Assembly (NCBI GenBank): GCA_012719445.1
Contig: JAAYAH010000218.1
Location: forward strand, 1-53,247
Direction: 5' to 3'
Origin: Actinomycetales bacterium
GTDB lineage: Bacteria; Actinomycetota; Actinomycetes; Actinomycetales; Kineosporiaceae
Length of the DNA: 53,247 bases
Shown: piece after piece, positions 37,061 through 45,524 of the stretch
Layout of the letters: each line of letters starts with the position of its first letter
Numbering within the stretch: position 1 is the first letter of the stretch
Made by a program: the position numbers and the translations under genes
Notes under the pieces: model-generated
Told to the model about the DNA's origin: nothing
The model's database searches: none
Seen by the model: only the letters and a program-made list of their open reading frames with translations

Positions 37061-37351
37061 CACCCGGCGGGACCCGCGATGAGATCGAGCACACCATCTC
37101 ATCGGTGGGAACGCCGCGAGCCTGAACACCCACCGTCCGGAACCTCCGGGAGCGCGCGCGGATGACGGAGTGTCGTCCGTGCCGCGGGGAGCACCCAGGC
37201 GGGGCCGAGCCAGCGGCCGGAGGCTCAAGGCCGCGAGCCGATCCTCCGACATCTCGGAGTGCGTCAACGGTACGGCAGAGCACGGCCACGGCACGGCAGA
37301 GCACGACGTCGGCCCGGCGTGGACGGGACGCCGAGACACGTGGAGTCGTGA

Positions 37352-39346
37352 GTGCGCCTGATCGCGATCATCGCCACCGGTATGGACACGTATCAGACAC
37401 GTGTCGTCGCCGGTCTGACCAGGGAGCTCTCCCGGCACGGGATGGCGACCGTGGTGTGGGTGAACGATCCGTTCGTCGCCGGCCCGACCCCCGCCTTCCG
37501 GAGCTTCGTCCGCCGGACGCCGCTCACCGGATTCGTCATGATGAACTGCATGGCTCCGGCCGAGGAGCGCGACTACGAGGCGCTGTTCGAGGCGACGGGC
37601 GCACACGCCGTCCGGATCGGTGTCGCAACGTCCGGCGCGTCCTGGGTCAGGGGGGACAACCAGACCGGGATGCGGGAGCTGATGAGCCACCTCCTGGACG
37701 GGTGCGGGGCCCGGCGGGTGGTGCACGTCCGGGGCATCCCGTACCAGCCCGACGCGATGGACCGGGAGCGGGTGTTCCGCGAGGAACTGCTGCGGCGCGG
37801 CATCGCGTGCGACGAGGGCCTGTTCGTCGACGGCAGCTTCGACCGGACGGCGACCTACCGGGGGGTCCGGGAGCTGCTCCGGCGACGCACGGACGTGGAT
37901 GCGGTGGTGGCCGCGAACGACCTGTCCGCGCTCGGTGCCCTGCGGGCTGTCCGCGACACCGGTCTGCGGGTCCCCGAGGACGTCATGATCACCGGCTTCG
38001 ACAACGAGGGTGTCGCTGCGGTCAACTGGCCGGGGCTGACAACGGTCGACCAGGATCTGGAGGGCCAGGGGGAGGTCGCGGCGCGGCAGCTGGTGGCCGA
38101 GATCGAGGGCGCGGCTCCGGTCGGCGAGCTGGTCGTCCCCTCCCGGCTGGTGATCCGGGGGTTCACCTATCCGTCGGGGGCCTCCCTCGCCGACCGGCTG
38201 GCCACGGTGACGGACATGGCGCAGGAGGCCTGTGACCAGTTGGCCGTCCAGGACGCCGTCCTCGGCCTGAGCCGGCACATCCACCACTGCGCCACCCTGG
38301 ACGAGGTGGTCGAGGTCCTGGTCACCCAGTTCGACGAGCTGGGGATCAACCGGTGCTTCGTCGCCCTCCGCGAGGACGCGGCCCAGCCGTCCGTCGACGA
38401 TCACGAGGTGGCGGTCCGCCTGGTCCTCGACTACCGCGACGGGCGCTTGCACACCCCGTTGCCGGGACCCTTCCCGGCCCGGCTGTTGCTCCCCGTGGAG
38501 CTGCACGGCGAGCTCGCCGTCGGCGCGCTGATGATGCAGCCCCTCTCGGTGGCGGGACAGGAGTTCGGCTACCTCCTGTTCGAACGGGTCGGCGGGCACG
38601 TCAAGGCCAGCGAGGCGCTGCACCAGGACCTGAGCCTGACCCTCGAGGCGCTGTTCATCACCGACCAGCTGCGCAACCAGGCGGCGAGGCTGGAGGCGCT
38701 GGTCTCCCGCAGGACCCGGGAACTGGAGAGCGAGGTGGCGACGCGGCAGCGGGCGGAGGCCGAGCTGAAGCTGGCCAACGACGAGCTGCACCGGCTGCTG
38801 ATGCGGGACGGTCTGACCCGGATCGCCAACCGGTCGGCCTTCCAGCGTCATCTGGAGCACCACTGGCAGCTCCACCTGCGCGAGGGCAGGGACCTCGCCC
38901 TCCTGATGATCGACATCGATGCCTTCAAGAACTACAACGACCACTACGGTCACCTCGGCGGGGACAACGCGCTCCGGGTCGTTGCGTCGTGTCTCAACGA
39001 GGCCGTCCGGGAGCCCCAGGACCTCGCCTGCCGCTACGGCGGCGAGGAGTTCGCCGTCCTGCTCCCGGAGGCCACCGCCGACTCAGCCCTCGCGGTGGCG
39101 AGGAGGTTCCAGACCCTGCTGGCCGCCGAGGCCATCCCGCACGCCGCGTCCCCGGTCTCCGACGTGGTCACCGTCAGCATCGGCGTCGCCATGGCCCGGA
39201 ACACCGGGGGTGCGCAGTGGCAGTCGCTGGTCGAGGCGGCGGACCGGGCCCTCTACCGGGCGAAGGCCCTCGGCCGTGACCGCATCGTCGGGCTCGACGC
39301 GGCCGGCCATGGCGTCGTGATGGCCGGAGCCGACGCGCCCGGGTGA
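37352..39346 (+). CDS. LacI-type sugar-sensor fused to a GGDEF diguanylate cyclase
   Basis: 664 residues, GTG start. Residues 1-275 are a periplasmic-binding-protein-type sensor as in LacI repressors (LIAIIATGMDTYQTRVVAGLTREL; VAANDLSALGALRAVRDTGLRVPEDVMITGFDNEG) but with no helix-turn-helix and no signal peptide, so the sensor is cytoplasmic. A GAF-like domain (about 290-430), a coiled-coil ([34 protein letters not shown], about 450-483) and a GGDEF domain (about 485-655, RYGGEEFAVLLPEA) follow. The feedback RxxD is absent: the position has ExxD. It probably makes cyclic-di-GMP in response to a sugar or nucleotide ligand. It starts 480 bp from the GGDEF-EAL gene, divergently, so both may share control. 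Confidence 0.88.
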   Translation: MRLIAIIATGMDTYQTRVVAGLTRELSRHGMATVVWVNDPFVAGPTPAFRSFVRRTPLTGFVMMNCMAPAEERDYEALFEATGAHAVRIGVATSGASWVRGDNQTGMRELMSHLLDGCGARRVVHVRGIPYQPDAMDRERVFREELLRRGIACDEGLFVDGSFDRTATYRGVRELLRRRTDVDAVVAANDLSALGALRAVRDTGLRVPEDVMITGFDNEGVAAVNWPGLTTVDQDLEGQGEVAARQLVAEIEGAAPVGELVVPSRLVIRGFTYPSGASLADRLATVTDMAQEACDQLAVQDAVLGLSRHIHHCATLDEVVEVLVTQFDELGINRCFVALREDAAQPSVDDHEVAVRLVLDYRDGRLHTPLPGPFPARLLLPVELHGELAVGALMMQPLSVAGQEFGYLLFERVGGHVKASEALHQDLSLTLEALFITDQLRNQAARLEALVSRRTRELESEVATRQRAEAELKLANDELHRLLMRDGLTRIANRSAFQRHLEHHWQLHLREGRDLALLMIDIDAFKNYNDHYGHLGGDNALRVVASCLNEAVREPQDLACRYGGEEFAVLLPEATADSALAVARRFQTLLAAEAIPHAASPVSDVVTVSIGVAMARNTGGAQWQSLVEAADRALYRAKALGRDRIVGLDAAGHGVVMAGADAPG

Positions 39347-39421
39347 CTGCCGACGGCGGGCCGACCGACGCGCCCGGGGACGGCGATCAGCCGATCTACC
39401 CAGGGATGTTTACAGGGAGCA

Positions 39422-39437
39422 ATAGTGTTGTCACTAT
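39422..39437. promoter_or_regulatory. AT-rich palindrome upstream of the binding-lipoprotein gene
   Basis: ATAGTG-TTGT-CACTAT lies in an AT-rich patch (39405-39450) and could be an operator or part of the promoter. A short direct repeat CCACTGAGA occurs at about 39559 and 39579, just before the start. Confidence 0.35.
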
Positions 39438-39594
39438 CAGTAGTTATTCCTCGTGCTCCCGGACGAGTGGGTGACCACGGGGAGGTGCGGTGGCTCGGTC
39501 TTCGGTCGGCTGCTCTCGCACCGCGACGTCCCATCGAAAAACGATCACCGATCCTCTGCCACTGAGACTGATCTCCGACCACTGAGAGCGACTG

Positions 39595-40674
39595 ATGATG
39601 AGGACCACCTCGCACAGCGTCAGCAGGCGCCGGCTGATGGGAGCCGCCGCCGTCACGGTCACCGCAGTGCTCCTCTCGGCCTGCGGTGCCGGCGGTGATG
39701 CCTCCTCCACGTCCGACAAGGCCAACGACGGGAAGACGCCGGTACGCATCGGCTACATCGCGAACATCCCCTATGCCCCGGCCATGGTCGCGGACAAGGA
39801 GGGGTTCTTCCGGACCCGGCTCGGTGAGGGAGTCACGATCCAGATCCACAAGACGGCCGGGGAGGCCACCAAGGCGCTCTCCGACGGATCGGTGGACATC
39901 GCGTACGTGGGGCCGATGTCCGCGGTCTCCGCCTACGTCCGGTCCGGGGGGGCAGCGATCCGGGTGATCTCCGGTGCCACCTCGGGAGGCGCCTCGCTGG
40001 TGGTCAGGAAGGGCATCACCGACGCCGCCGGCCTGAAGGGCAGGAAGATCGCGACCCCGCGGGGAAGCACCCAGGACGTGGCCCTGCGGTACTGGCTCTC
40101 CCAGCAGGGGCTCACCAGCGACGCCAAGGGTGGTGACGTGAAGATCGCGTACCTGAGCAGCCCGACGGCTGTCCGGGCGTTGATCTCCCGCCGTATCGAC
40201 GGCGCCTGGCTGTCCGAGCCCTACGTGACCCAGCTCACCGAGAAGGGGGTGACGGTCCTCGTCGACGAGCGGACCCTCTGGCCCGACCGAAAGTTCGTCA
40301 CGACCAACGTCGTCGTCCTCACGACGTTCCACGAACAGCACCCCGAGGTGGTGAAGGGGTTCCTCGAGGCTCACGTCGACGCCATGGACCTCCTCGAGAA
40401 GGCACCGATGCAGGCCCAGGCGGACGTGCTCGCCCAGATGAAGTCCCTGGGCGGGGGGAGCTTCGAGACGCGGACCGTGGCGAAGGCCTGGACCAACATC
40501 ACCTACACCATGGATCCGCTGCCCCAGACGCTGAAGGCGACCGCAGAGCACGCCGACGCCGTGGGACTGCTGGGGGACAAGCCGACGGACGGCCTCGAGA
40601 AGCTCTGGGACCTCGACATCCTCAACAAGGTACTCAAGGCGCGCGGCTTCCCCGAGGTGACGGTCGCGACGTGA
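39595..40674 (+). CDS. ABC transporter substrate-binding lipoprotein, SsuA/NMT1 type
   Basis: 359 residues. SVSRRRLMGAAAVTVTAVLLSACGAGG gives a signal peptide with an RRR motif and a lipobox LSAC, Cys about residue 30. The mature protein is a bilobed periplasmic-binding fold of the nitrate/sulfonate/taurine/thiamine-precursor (NMT1) group: IGYIANIPYAPAMVADKEGFF at the start, GSVDIAYVGPMSAVSAY, the signature KGRKIATPRGSTQDVALRYWL (about 140-160), and DGAWLSEPYVTQL. The ligand is not clear; aliphatic sulfonates are the commonest. No permease or ATPase gene adjoins, so it is an orphan receptor in this window. ATG 39595 and 39598 are both possible. Two hairpins follow before the convergent KAP gene. 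Confidence 0.9.
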   Translation: MMRTTSHSVSRRRLMGAAAVTVTAVLLSACGAGGDASSTSDKANDGKTPVRIGYIANIPYAPAMVADKEGFFRTRLGEGVTIQIHKTAGEATKALSDGSVDIAYVGPMSAVSAYVRSGGAAIRVISGATSGGASLVVRKGITDAAGLKGRKIATPRGSTQDVALRYWLSQQGLTSDAKGGDVKIAYLSSPTAVRALISRRIDGAWLSEPYVTQLTEKGVTVLVDERTLWPDRKFVTTNVVVLTTFHEQHPEVVKGFLEAHVDAMDLLEKAPMQAQADVLAQMKSLGGGSFETRTVAKAWTNITYTMDPLPQTLKATAEHADAVGLLGDKPTDGLEKLWDLDILNKVLKARGFPEVTVAT

Positions 40675-40680
40675 CACCGG

Positions 40681-40735
40681 GGCCGCTCGCCCACCGGTGA
40701 GCGGCCGCGGCTGATCCGGGGCCGCCGTCGGCGGC
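40681..40735. terminator. Double hairpin between binding-protein and KAP genes
   Basis: Hairpin 1: GGCCGCTC/GAGCGGCC, 40681-40688 with 40699-40706. Hairpin 2: GCCGCC-GTC-GGCGGC, 40721-40735, directly beside the KAP stop codon (40736-40738). They lie between convergent genes. Confidence 0.6.
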
Positions 40736-43294
40736 TCAGCTCACGCAGTCCCGGATGGCCGCGGCGTCGAGGGGCCCGCCGAGTTCCGAGCGGACGACCG
40801 CGCGCAGGTCGGGGTCGGTCCTCAGGTCCTTCAGCGCTGCCGGTGGGTCCTCCGTGGTCTCGTCGCCGAGGTGGACGACGTCGTCGGGGTGGTGGGCCAG
40901 GTGTTCGGCGACCTCGGGCCAGCGCAGCCGGAGGATGGTCCACAGCGCGAGCGTCTCCCGCGACGTGGCGCGTCCCTCCAGTCTCCGGATCCGGCGGGTC
41001 AGGTCGTAGGCCATGATCGCTCTCTTGAGCGCTCTGGGGTTGGGCTCCATCAGGTCGGTGTACCGGCTGAGGAAGTGCTCGGTCGCGCTCAGCGGTGAGA
41101 GGTCCTCGAGCCGGTCGACGACGTCCCTGGCCAGGGCGACCTGAGCGCTGTGGTCGACGCTGCCGAAGATCGAGACGGCCTCCTCCTCGTTCCGGGCGCG
41201 GGCAAGGCTCGCGCGGGTCGCGGCGAGGGAGTCGGCCTCGGTGGAGCGACGGTCCGGCGCGTTCGGGGAGCCGGGCAGCCTCGTCGCGGCGACGGGGTCG
41301 GTGGTCCCGAGGAGGTAGGTGAGGTAGTTCGCCTGCCGGGTCCTGCTCATCTCGGGGACCGGAACGGTGAGCTGGAAGATCTTGTCGAGGAACAGGTACC
41401 CCAGCGGTCGGCCGATGTCCCGGACGGACTCGCGCAGGGAGGCGAACCGTTCCTCGTAGCTGCTGCGGATCCACCGGCCGTCGGCGGAGACCAGGAAGAA
41501 CACGGCGGGACGCCGGTCGGACGACGTCGCGGGGGACGTCCGGCGGATGACGGTCGTCACGGCGTCGAGGAGTTCGACGACGTAGGCGGGCTCGCACCGG
41601 TCCAGGTCGTCGACGAGGAAGAGGACGTTACGTCGGCTCCTGGACGTGAGCCAGGCGAAGTGGGCCGCCACCTGGTCCATGGGGCGCGGCTGGGACTTCT
41701 CGAAGATCCCGGCCCCGGTGGCGGAGTCCCAGAAGAGGAGCCGAGCCATCACCCGGCAGCCTCCCCAGACGAGTCCGATGGATCCCGCGGCGCCCAGGAG
41801 GGTGCACAGGGTCTTCAGGGCTCCGTCGGTCGCCGGTCCGGTGCAGGCCGCCCTGAAGAGGGCGATCGCGAGGACGAGGAAGATCAGGAACGTGAGGGAG
41901 TGCAGGGCGACGTTGCGGCGCACCCGTTCCGTCGTCTCCCGGAGCCGGAAGGTCCATCGTGCCCACCAGTGGGTCCTGCCGACGACGGCCCGCCGCAGCG
42001 CGGTGAGCAGGGCCCACCACGCCGGTCCGGCATGGGACTGGCGCCAGGCGTCGAACTCGACGACGAGCCACGCCGAACGGTCCAGTCGCGTGGAGAGGAG
42101 TCGGAGCAGGGTGCTCTTCCCCGACCCCCATCGACCGTCCAGGTGGATGACGAAGGACTGGCCGGAGTGCTCCGGATCCACGGACAGCCGCTGGAGACGT
42201 TGCGCGAGGATCTCGGCGAGGAGCGACCGGCCGAGCAGGTCGTTGATCGTCGGGTTGTCGGGGCGCCAGCGCACGCTCTCCCGGACGTCCGCCGTCGCCA
42301 GTGACCCGAAGAGCTGCTGTTCCAGAGCCTTCGCGTCGATGCGCATGGACGCGAAGAGAGGGTGCGACAGGGCCGACTGCGGTGCCCTGATCAGCGCGAT
42401 CAGGAGATGCGCCGGATCGACCGTCTCGCTGCCGAGTTCCCCGGCGATCGCCGGGGCCAACTCGTCGAGCACCTTGCGGGTGTTGGCGCTGCGCGGCAAC
42501 TGGCCCGACGGCCGCTCGCGATCCGGTGCGGACCCGGGCTTCTTCGCCTTGTCGATGGTCGCCGCGACATCACGAGCGTGGTCGAGGTCGATGGTTCCGA
42601 CGGCTGCTCGGATGCACGGCGACTGGTCCTGGAGAAGGGCGAGGGCCAGGTGGGTGGTGCCGACGAAGGGGTAGCCGACCCATCGTGCCTCCCTGGTGGC
42701 ACGCTCGATCACCCGGAGCGAGTCCTCGCTGAACCTCGCCGTCGGATCGAGGAGTGCGCCCGGTGCGTCCGTGTAGTCGGGATACTTCGCTGCGAGTCGC
42801 TGGTAGAGGCTGAGCGAGAGGACGAACACGCGAAGGCAGGAGCCGCGGGCGGCCGTGGACAGGAAACCAGAGGCCAGAGCCTCGAGCGCGATGTCGAAGT
42901 CGAGCTGCCCCGCCCCGGTGCCCAGCAACGGCGCATTGATCGTCATCCGGCTCGGCTCCCCGGTCAGGGATCCCAGCCGGGTGCCGATCCGGTGAATGAT
43001 GTCGTGCGATCCCTCGTTGCCCCGAACGCTCGCCGCGTAGACGATCTCCTGGGCCTTCACCTGCTCGTCGGGGAGCGGGAGAACGGTGATGTCACCCCAC
43101 TCCAGGGTGGTCGTGAGCTCCGGGGCACGCACTCTCTGCACGGCTTCGGCGGCATACGGCGAGAGAGTGCCGGAGGTACTGCACGGCACGACCACGACGT
43201 CGGCGTCGGTGCCGAACACGTCCCCGTGGGCCAGGCGGACCACTCCGTGGTGGCGTGACTGCTGCGGGATCTTCGACTCCGTCTGGGACTGCAT
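40736..43294 (-). CDS. Membrane-associated KAP P-loop NTPase with macro-like and Clp-N-like domains
   Basis: 852 residues from ATG 43294 (GGGGGGAG just upstream). Residues 17-165 resemble a macro (ADP-ribose/nucleotide-binding) domain: HGDVFGTDADVVVVPCS at the start and INAPLLGTGAGQLDFDIALEAL at the phosphate-loop position. Residues 187-335 look like two Clp-N repeats (SLRVIERATREARWVGYPFVGTTHLALALL; ANTRKVLDEL...VDPAHLLIALI), as in ClpA/ClpC N-domains. From 350 a KAP NTPase has Walker A DGRWGSGKST (386-395) and Walker B VLFLVDDLDRC (557-567), with two membrane helices between (about 465-484 and 494-515). KAP NTPases act in membrane-linked signalling and defence. This single gene with its own AT-rich promoter region could be a standalone defence or stress module. 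Confidence 0.85.
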   Translation of the reverse strand: MQSQTESKIPQQSRHHGVVRLAHGDVFGTDADVVVVPCSTSGTLSPYAAEAVQRVRAPELTTTLEWGDITVLPLPDEQVKAQEIVYAASVRGNEGSHDIIHRIGTRLGSLTGEPSRMTINAPLLGTGAGQLDFDIALEALASGFLSTAARGSCLRVFVLSLSLYQRLAAKYPDYTDAPGALLDPTARFSEDSLRVIERATREARWVGYPFVGTTHLALALLQDQSPCIRAAVGTIDLDHARDVAATIDKAKKPGSAPDRERPSGQLPRSANTRKVLDELAPAIAGELGSETVDPAHLLIALIRAPQSALSHPLFASMRIDAKALEQQLFGSLATADVRESVRWRPDNPTINDLLGRSLLAEILAQRLQRLSVDPEHSGQSFVIHLDGRWGSGKSTLLRLLSTRLDRSAWLVVEFDAWRQSHAGPAWWALLTALRRAVVGRTHWWARWTFRLRETTERVRRNVALHSLTFLIFLVLAIALFRAACTGPATDGALKTLCTLLGAAGSIGLVWGGCRVMARLLFWDSATGAGIFEKSQPRPMDQVAAHFAWLTSRSRRNVLFLVDDLDRCEPAYVVELLDAVTTVIRRTSPATSSDRRPAVFFLVSADGRWIRSSYEERFASLRESVRDIGRPLGYLFLDKIFQLTVPVPEMSRTRQANYLTYLLGTTDPVAATRLPGSPNAPDRRSTEADSLAATRASLARARNEEEAVSIFGSVDHSAQVALARDVVDRLEDLSPLSATEHFLSRYTDLMEPNPRALKRAIMAYDLTRRIRRLEGRATSRETLALWTILRLRWPEVAEHLAHHPDDVVHLGDETTEDPPAALKDLRTDPDLRAVVRSELGGPLDAAAIRDCVS

Positions 43295-43483
43295 GGCTCC
43301 CCCCGGGCAATGCGATCGATGAGTTGGTCGCCGGTCCGCGCACACCAGCCGGCGATCAGCCGCTCATGGGTCCCGACGACGTCCATCAGCCCGAAGCGCT
43401 CCCTCACTCGGCCCGTCAGAACCACGGAATGAACTATCTGTGATGCAAACTTACCGCTGCGTGTGGGATCTGTGGATGTGTTA

Positions 43484-43511
43484 CAGAGAGATGAGTAGTA
43501 ATTACTCTCTG
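43484..43511. promoter_or_regulatory. AT-rich inverted repeats in the KAP upstream region
   Basis: CAGAGAG (43484-43490) pairs with CTCTCTG (43505-43511). The palindrome AGTAATTACT lies between them. The 333-bp gap before the KAP start (43295-43627) has an AT-rich core at 43440-43540, unlike its surroundings, and no gene. Confidence 0.45.
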
Positions 43512-43627
43512 GTAGGGAATGGAGATCTAGGTCCTTTGTGTCGGCTTCCGGGATCGTTCAGGACGCTGTCCACGTCGTGACCGGGCCACGACCCCCACGG
43601 GAACCGAGAGGTCCTGGGTGAGGGCTG

Positions 43628-43951
43628 TCAGAGCCGGGTGATCGCCTCGCGTCCGGTCATTCCGGGCTTGACACCCCGGGCGGCCGATCCGGTGTTGCCC
43701 TCGGTGACCACCCCGGCGAGCAGGTCGTCGCCGTCGGCGATCGACGGTCCACGGGTCGGGCGAACCCGGGCGGCCGGGATGCCGAGCCGGGCCAACGCGG
43801 CGGGGTCGACCGCGCCGCAGGCAAGGATCCCCCCGGAATCGGTCCTGGCCAGAACCAGGTTCGCCGGCCCCAACGGCACGATCGTCACCTGGATCGACCG
43901 CCCGTCCACGATCATCTCGCCGGACGTGTGGTTGTCGGGATGGCTGTCCAT
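43628..43951 (-). CDS. DUF1805 family protein
   Basis: 107 residues. IVDGRSIQVTIVPLGPANLVLARTDSGGILACGAVDPAALARLGIPAARVR, then SIADGDDLLAGVVTEGNTGSAARGVKPGMTGREAI; this matches the DUF1805 (YunC-like) pattern: strand-rich, a central GxLxCG turn, a DLL element and the C-terminal GVxxGMTGxEAI. No biochemical function is established. ATG 43951 lies inside the last 40 bp of the AraC-family gene, so the two are translationally coupled. Confidence 0.85.
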   Translation of the reverse strand: MDSHPDNHTSGEMIVDGRSIQVTIVPLGPANLVLARTDSGGILACGAVDPAALARLGIPAARVRPTRGPSIADGDDLLAGVVTEGNTGSAARGVKPGMTGREAITRL

Positions 43952-44895
43952 GTCCGCCGCCTTCGTCGAGGGTCCGGCCAGGTCGCCGGAGACCCGTCGA
44001 TGCTCTCCCGGTCGGGCAGCCGGGGATTGTAGAAATGCGACCGGTAGACGGCCGGGGTGAAGAGCGTCCGCGGGGTCAGCCCGGTCAGTGCCGTGACCTC
44101 GTGGATGAAGTGCGCCTGGTCGTAGTACCCGCCGTCACAGGCGACGCGGAGCACGTCGGTGCGGCGCTCGACGAGCAGCCGTCGGGTCACGTGGTGGAAC
44201 CGGGCCAGCCGCTGCAGGCGTTTCGGTGTCATCCCCACCGCCCCGCCGACCAGGCGGGTCAGCTGCCGGGGGCTGACCGCCAGCGCCCGGGCGGTCTGCG
44301 CGACCGACTCGTGTCCGGCGCGGTAGTACAGCCTCGACGCCGCGGCATCGACGAGCTGCTCGCGGGGACGCCGCGCCGTGCCGTGCCGCTCCAGGGTCGT
44401 CAGCAACCAGCGCGCCACCAGCGACGCTCGGCTCCGGAAGCCCACCGCGTCGTCGGGGAACGCCGCGAGTCGCTCGGGCAGGGTCCGCGCCTCCGGACCG
44501 AAGACCTCGTCACCCGGGACGAGCTGGTCGTGCACGTCCGGCAGGGGTACCTGGGTGAAATGCCGCAGTGCGCCGACCCGGAACCGGACCGCCACGAAGC
44601 CGACCGGACCGTCGCTGGTGAGGACGACCGGCCGGTTGCGCGGACACAGCACGTGGCCGGTCGCCAGCCGGGTACGTCGGCCGTGCGGGTCCACCGCCGT
44701 GAACGGGGCGGCCGTGTGCAGGAACAGCTCTGCGCCGGTCCCCGGCAACGCGACGGGCAGGTCGGCGTCCGGACCGGCCGTCCATGACCAGATCCGGTCG
44801 ACATAGCGCCGCAACGGTGGCGGAGGGGTCACGAACCTCCGCTCGACCTGCATCCCGATCAGCGGCAAGTGGACGCGACCGGGGCGGATGCTCAT
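43912..44895 (-). CDS. AraC-family transcriptional regulator
   Basis: 327 residues from ATG 44895. N-terminal beta-rich sensor domain (RFVTPPPPLRRYVDRIWSWTAG... GAELFLHTAAPFTAVDP... VGFVAVRFRVGALRHF), as in AraC proteins with a cupin-less DUF6597-like domain. The C-terminal double helix-turn-helix has SVAQTARALAVSPRQLTRLVGGAVGMTPKRLQRLARFHHVTRRLL and the second helix DVLRVACDGGYYDQAHFIHEVTALTGLTPR, the classic AraC signature. It probably controls itself or the coupled DUF1805 gene and nearby genes. The stop lies 40 bp inside the DUF1805 gene. The 237 bp upstream contain no gene. Confidence 0.9.
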   Translation of the reverse strand: MSIRPGRVHLPLIGMQVERRFVTPPPPLRRYVDRIWSWTAGPDADLPVALPGTGAELFLHTAAPFTAVDPHGRRTRLATGHVLCPRNRPVVLTSDGPVGFVAVRFRVGALRHFTQVPLPDVHDQLVPGDEVFGPEARTLPERLAAFPDDAVGFRSRASLVARWLLTTLERHGTARRPREQLVDAAASRLYYRAGHESVAQTARALAVSPRQLTRLVGGAVGMTPKRLQRLARFHHVTRRLLVERRTDVLRVACDGGYYDQAHFIHEVTALTGLTPRTLFTPAVYRSHFYNPRLPDRESIDGSPATWPDPRRRRRTWTAIPTTTRPAR

Positions 44896-45132
44896 GTGCT
44901 CATCGTTCCTCGTCGAGAGGGTCGGCGCCGCCGATCTGTCGATGATCTCCGTCGGCGGACGGGTCCCCGCCGGGTTCGAAGTACCGGGATTCGGGGGTAT
45001 CCCCGGTCGGTGACGGGCGGCAGGGTGTCTGCGCCGGATCGTTCCGGGACGGCGGCCCGCCGGTCGAATGCCCTGCGGGCCGGTCGCGCGGGGAGTCCAC
45101 TGTTTGGTCATCATTCGATCGGAGAGACGTTC

Positions 45133-45240
45133 GTGAAGCGAGTGCAACGGTTCGTCTCGGTCACCGCGGCCCTGACCGCGCTGATCATCGGGGTGGGGGT
45201 CGGGTCGGCACAGGCCGCGTACGGCGACCTCGTCAACCCG
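45133..45240 (+). pseudogene. Truncated secreted-protein gene (signal peptide only)
   Basis: GTG 45133 follows GGAGAG by 6 nt. It encodes a textbook Sec signal peptide: MKRVQRF, a hydrophobic core (SVTAALTALIIGVGVG) and the SAQAA cleavage site, then a few mature residues (YGDLVNPQA). After about 45240 the frame becomes unrelated and runs antisense through the GH6 gene. On the opposite strand a second truncated start (AAGGAGG at 45313-45319, GTG 45303) points back toward it and reads IDLIYHRLFQVERSE... for about 20 residues. The join of two gene starts suggests a deletion. The end coordinate is approximate. Region 44896-45132 holds no gene. Confidence 0.45.
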
Positions 45241-45429
45241 CAGGCTGTGTCCAGGCTCAGACCTCTCGACCTGGAAGAGTCGGTGGTAGATCAGGTCGAT
45301 CACTTCGAAGGTCCTCCTTGCCTTCGCTGGCTCCGGTCCGCACGCCCGGGTCAGAGCGGTGACGGTCGCTCGAGCCATCGCGCCGACACCGCCCGGAGAC
45401 ACCACCGGGCCCGGTCGGTTCCGGGCCCG

Positions 45430-45524
45430 GCGGTGGATCAGCGGTGGATCAGCAGTGGATCAGCGGGGAGGCAGTGGCGGTTTGGGGCCGGGGACCAGCG
45501 GCGGTTTGGGGCCGGAGATCAGCG
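45430..45524. repeat. Tandem 11-bp and 24-bp repeats over the GH6 gene end
   Basis: Three units of GCGGTGGATCA (third with one change) at 45430-45440, 45441-45451 and 45452-45462, the last containing the GH6 stop codon. Two 24-bp units GGCGGTTTGGGGCCGGGG... (45477-45500, 45501-45524) encode the GPKPPL tail. Confidence 0.8.

Noticed and set aside
36886-37092. 68-codon minus-strand ORF with PAPHPELSAP repeats
   Set aside because: No ribosome binding site and no similarity; kept as a repeat observation instead of a gene.
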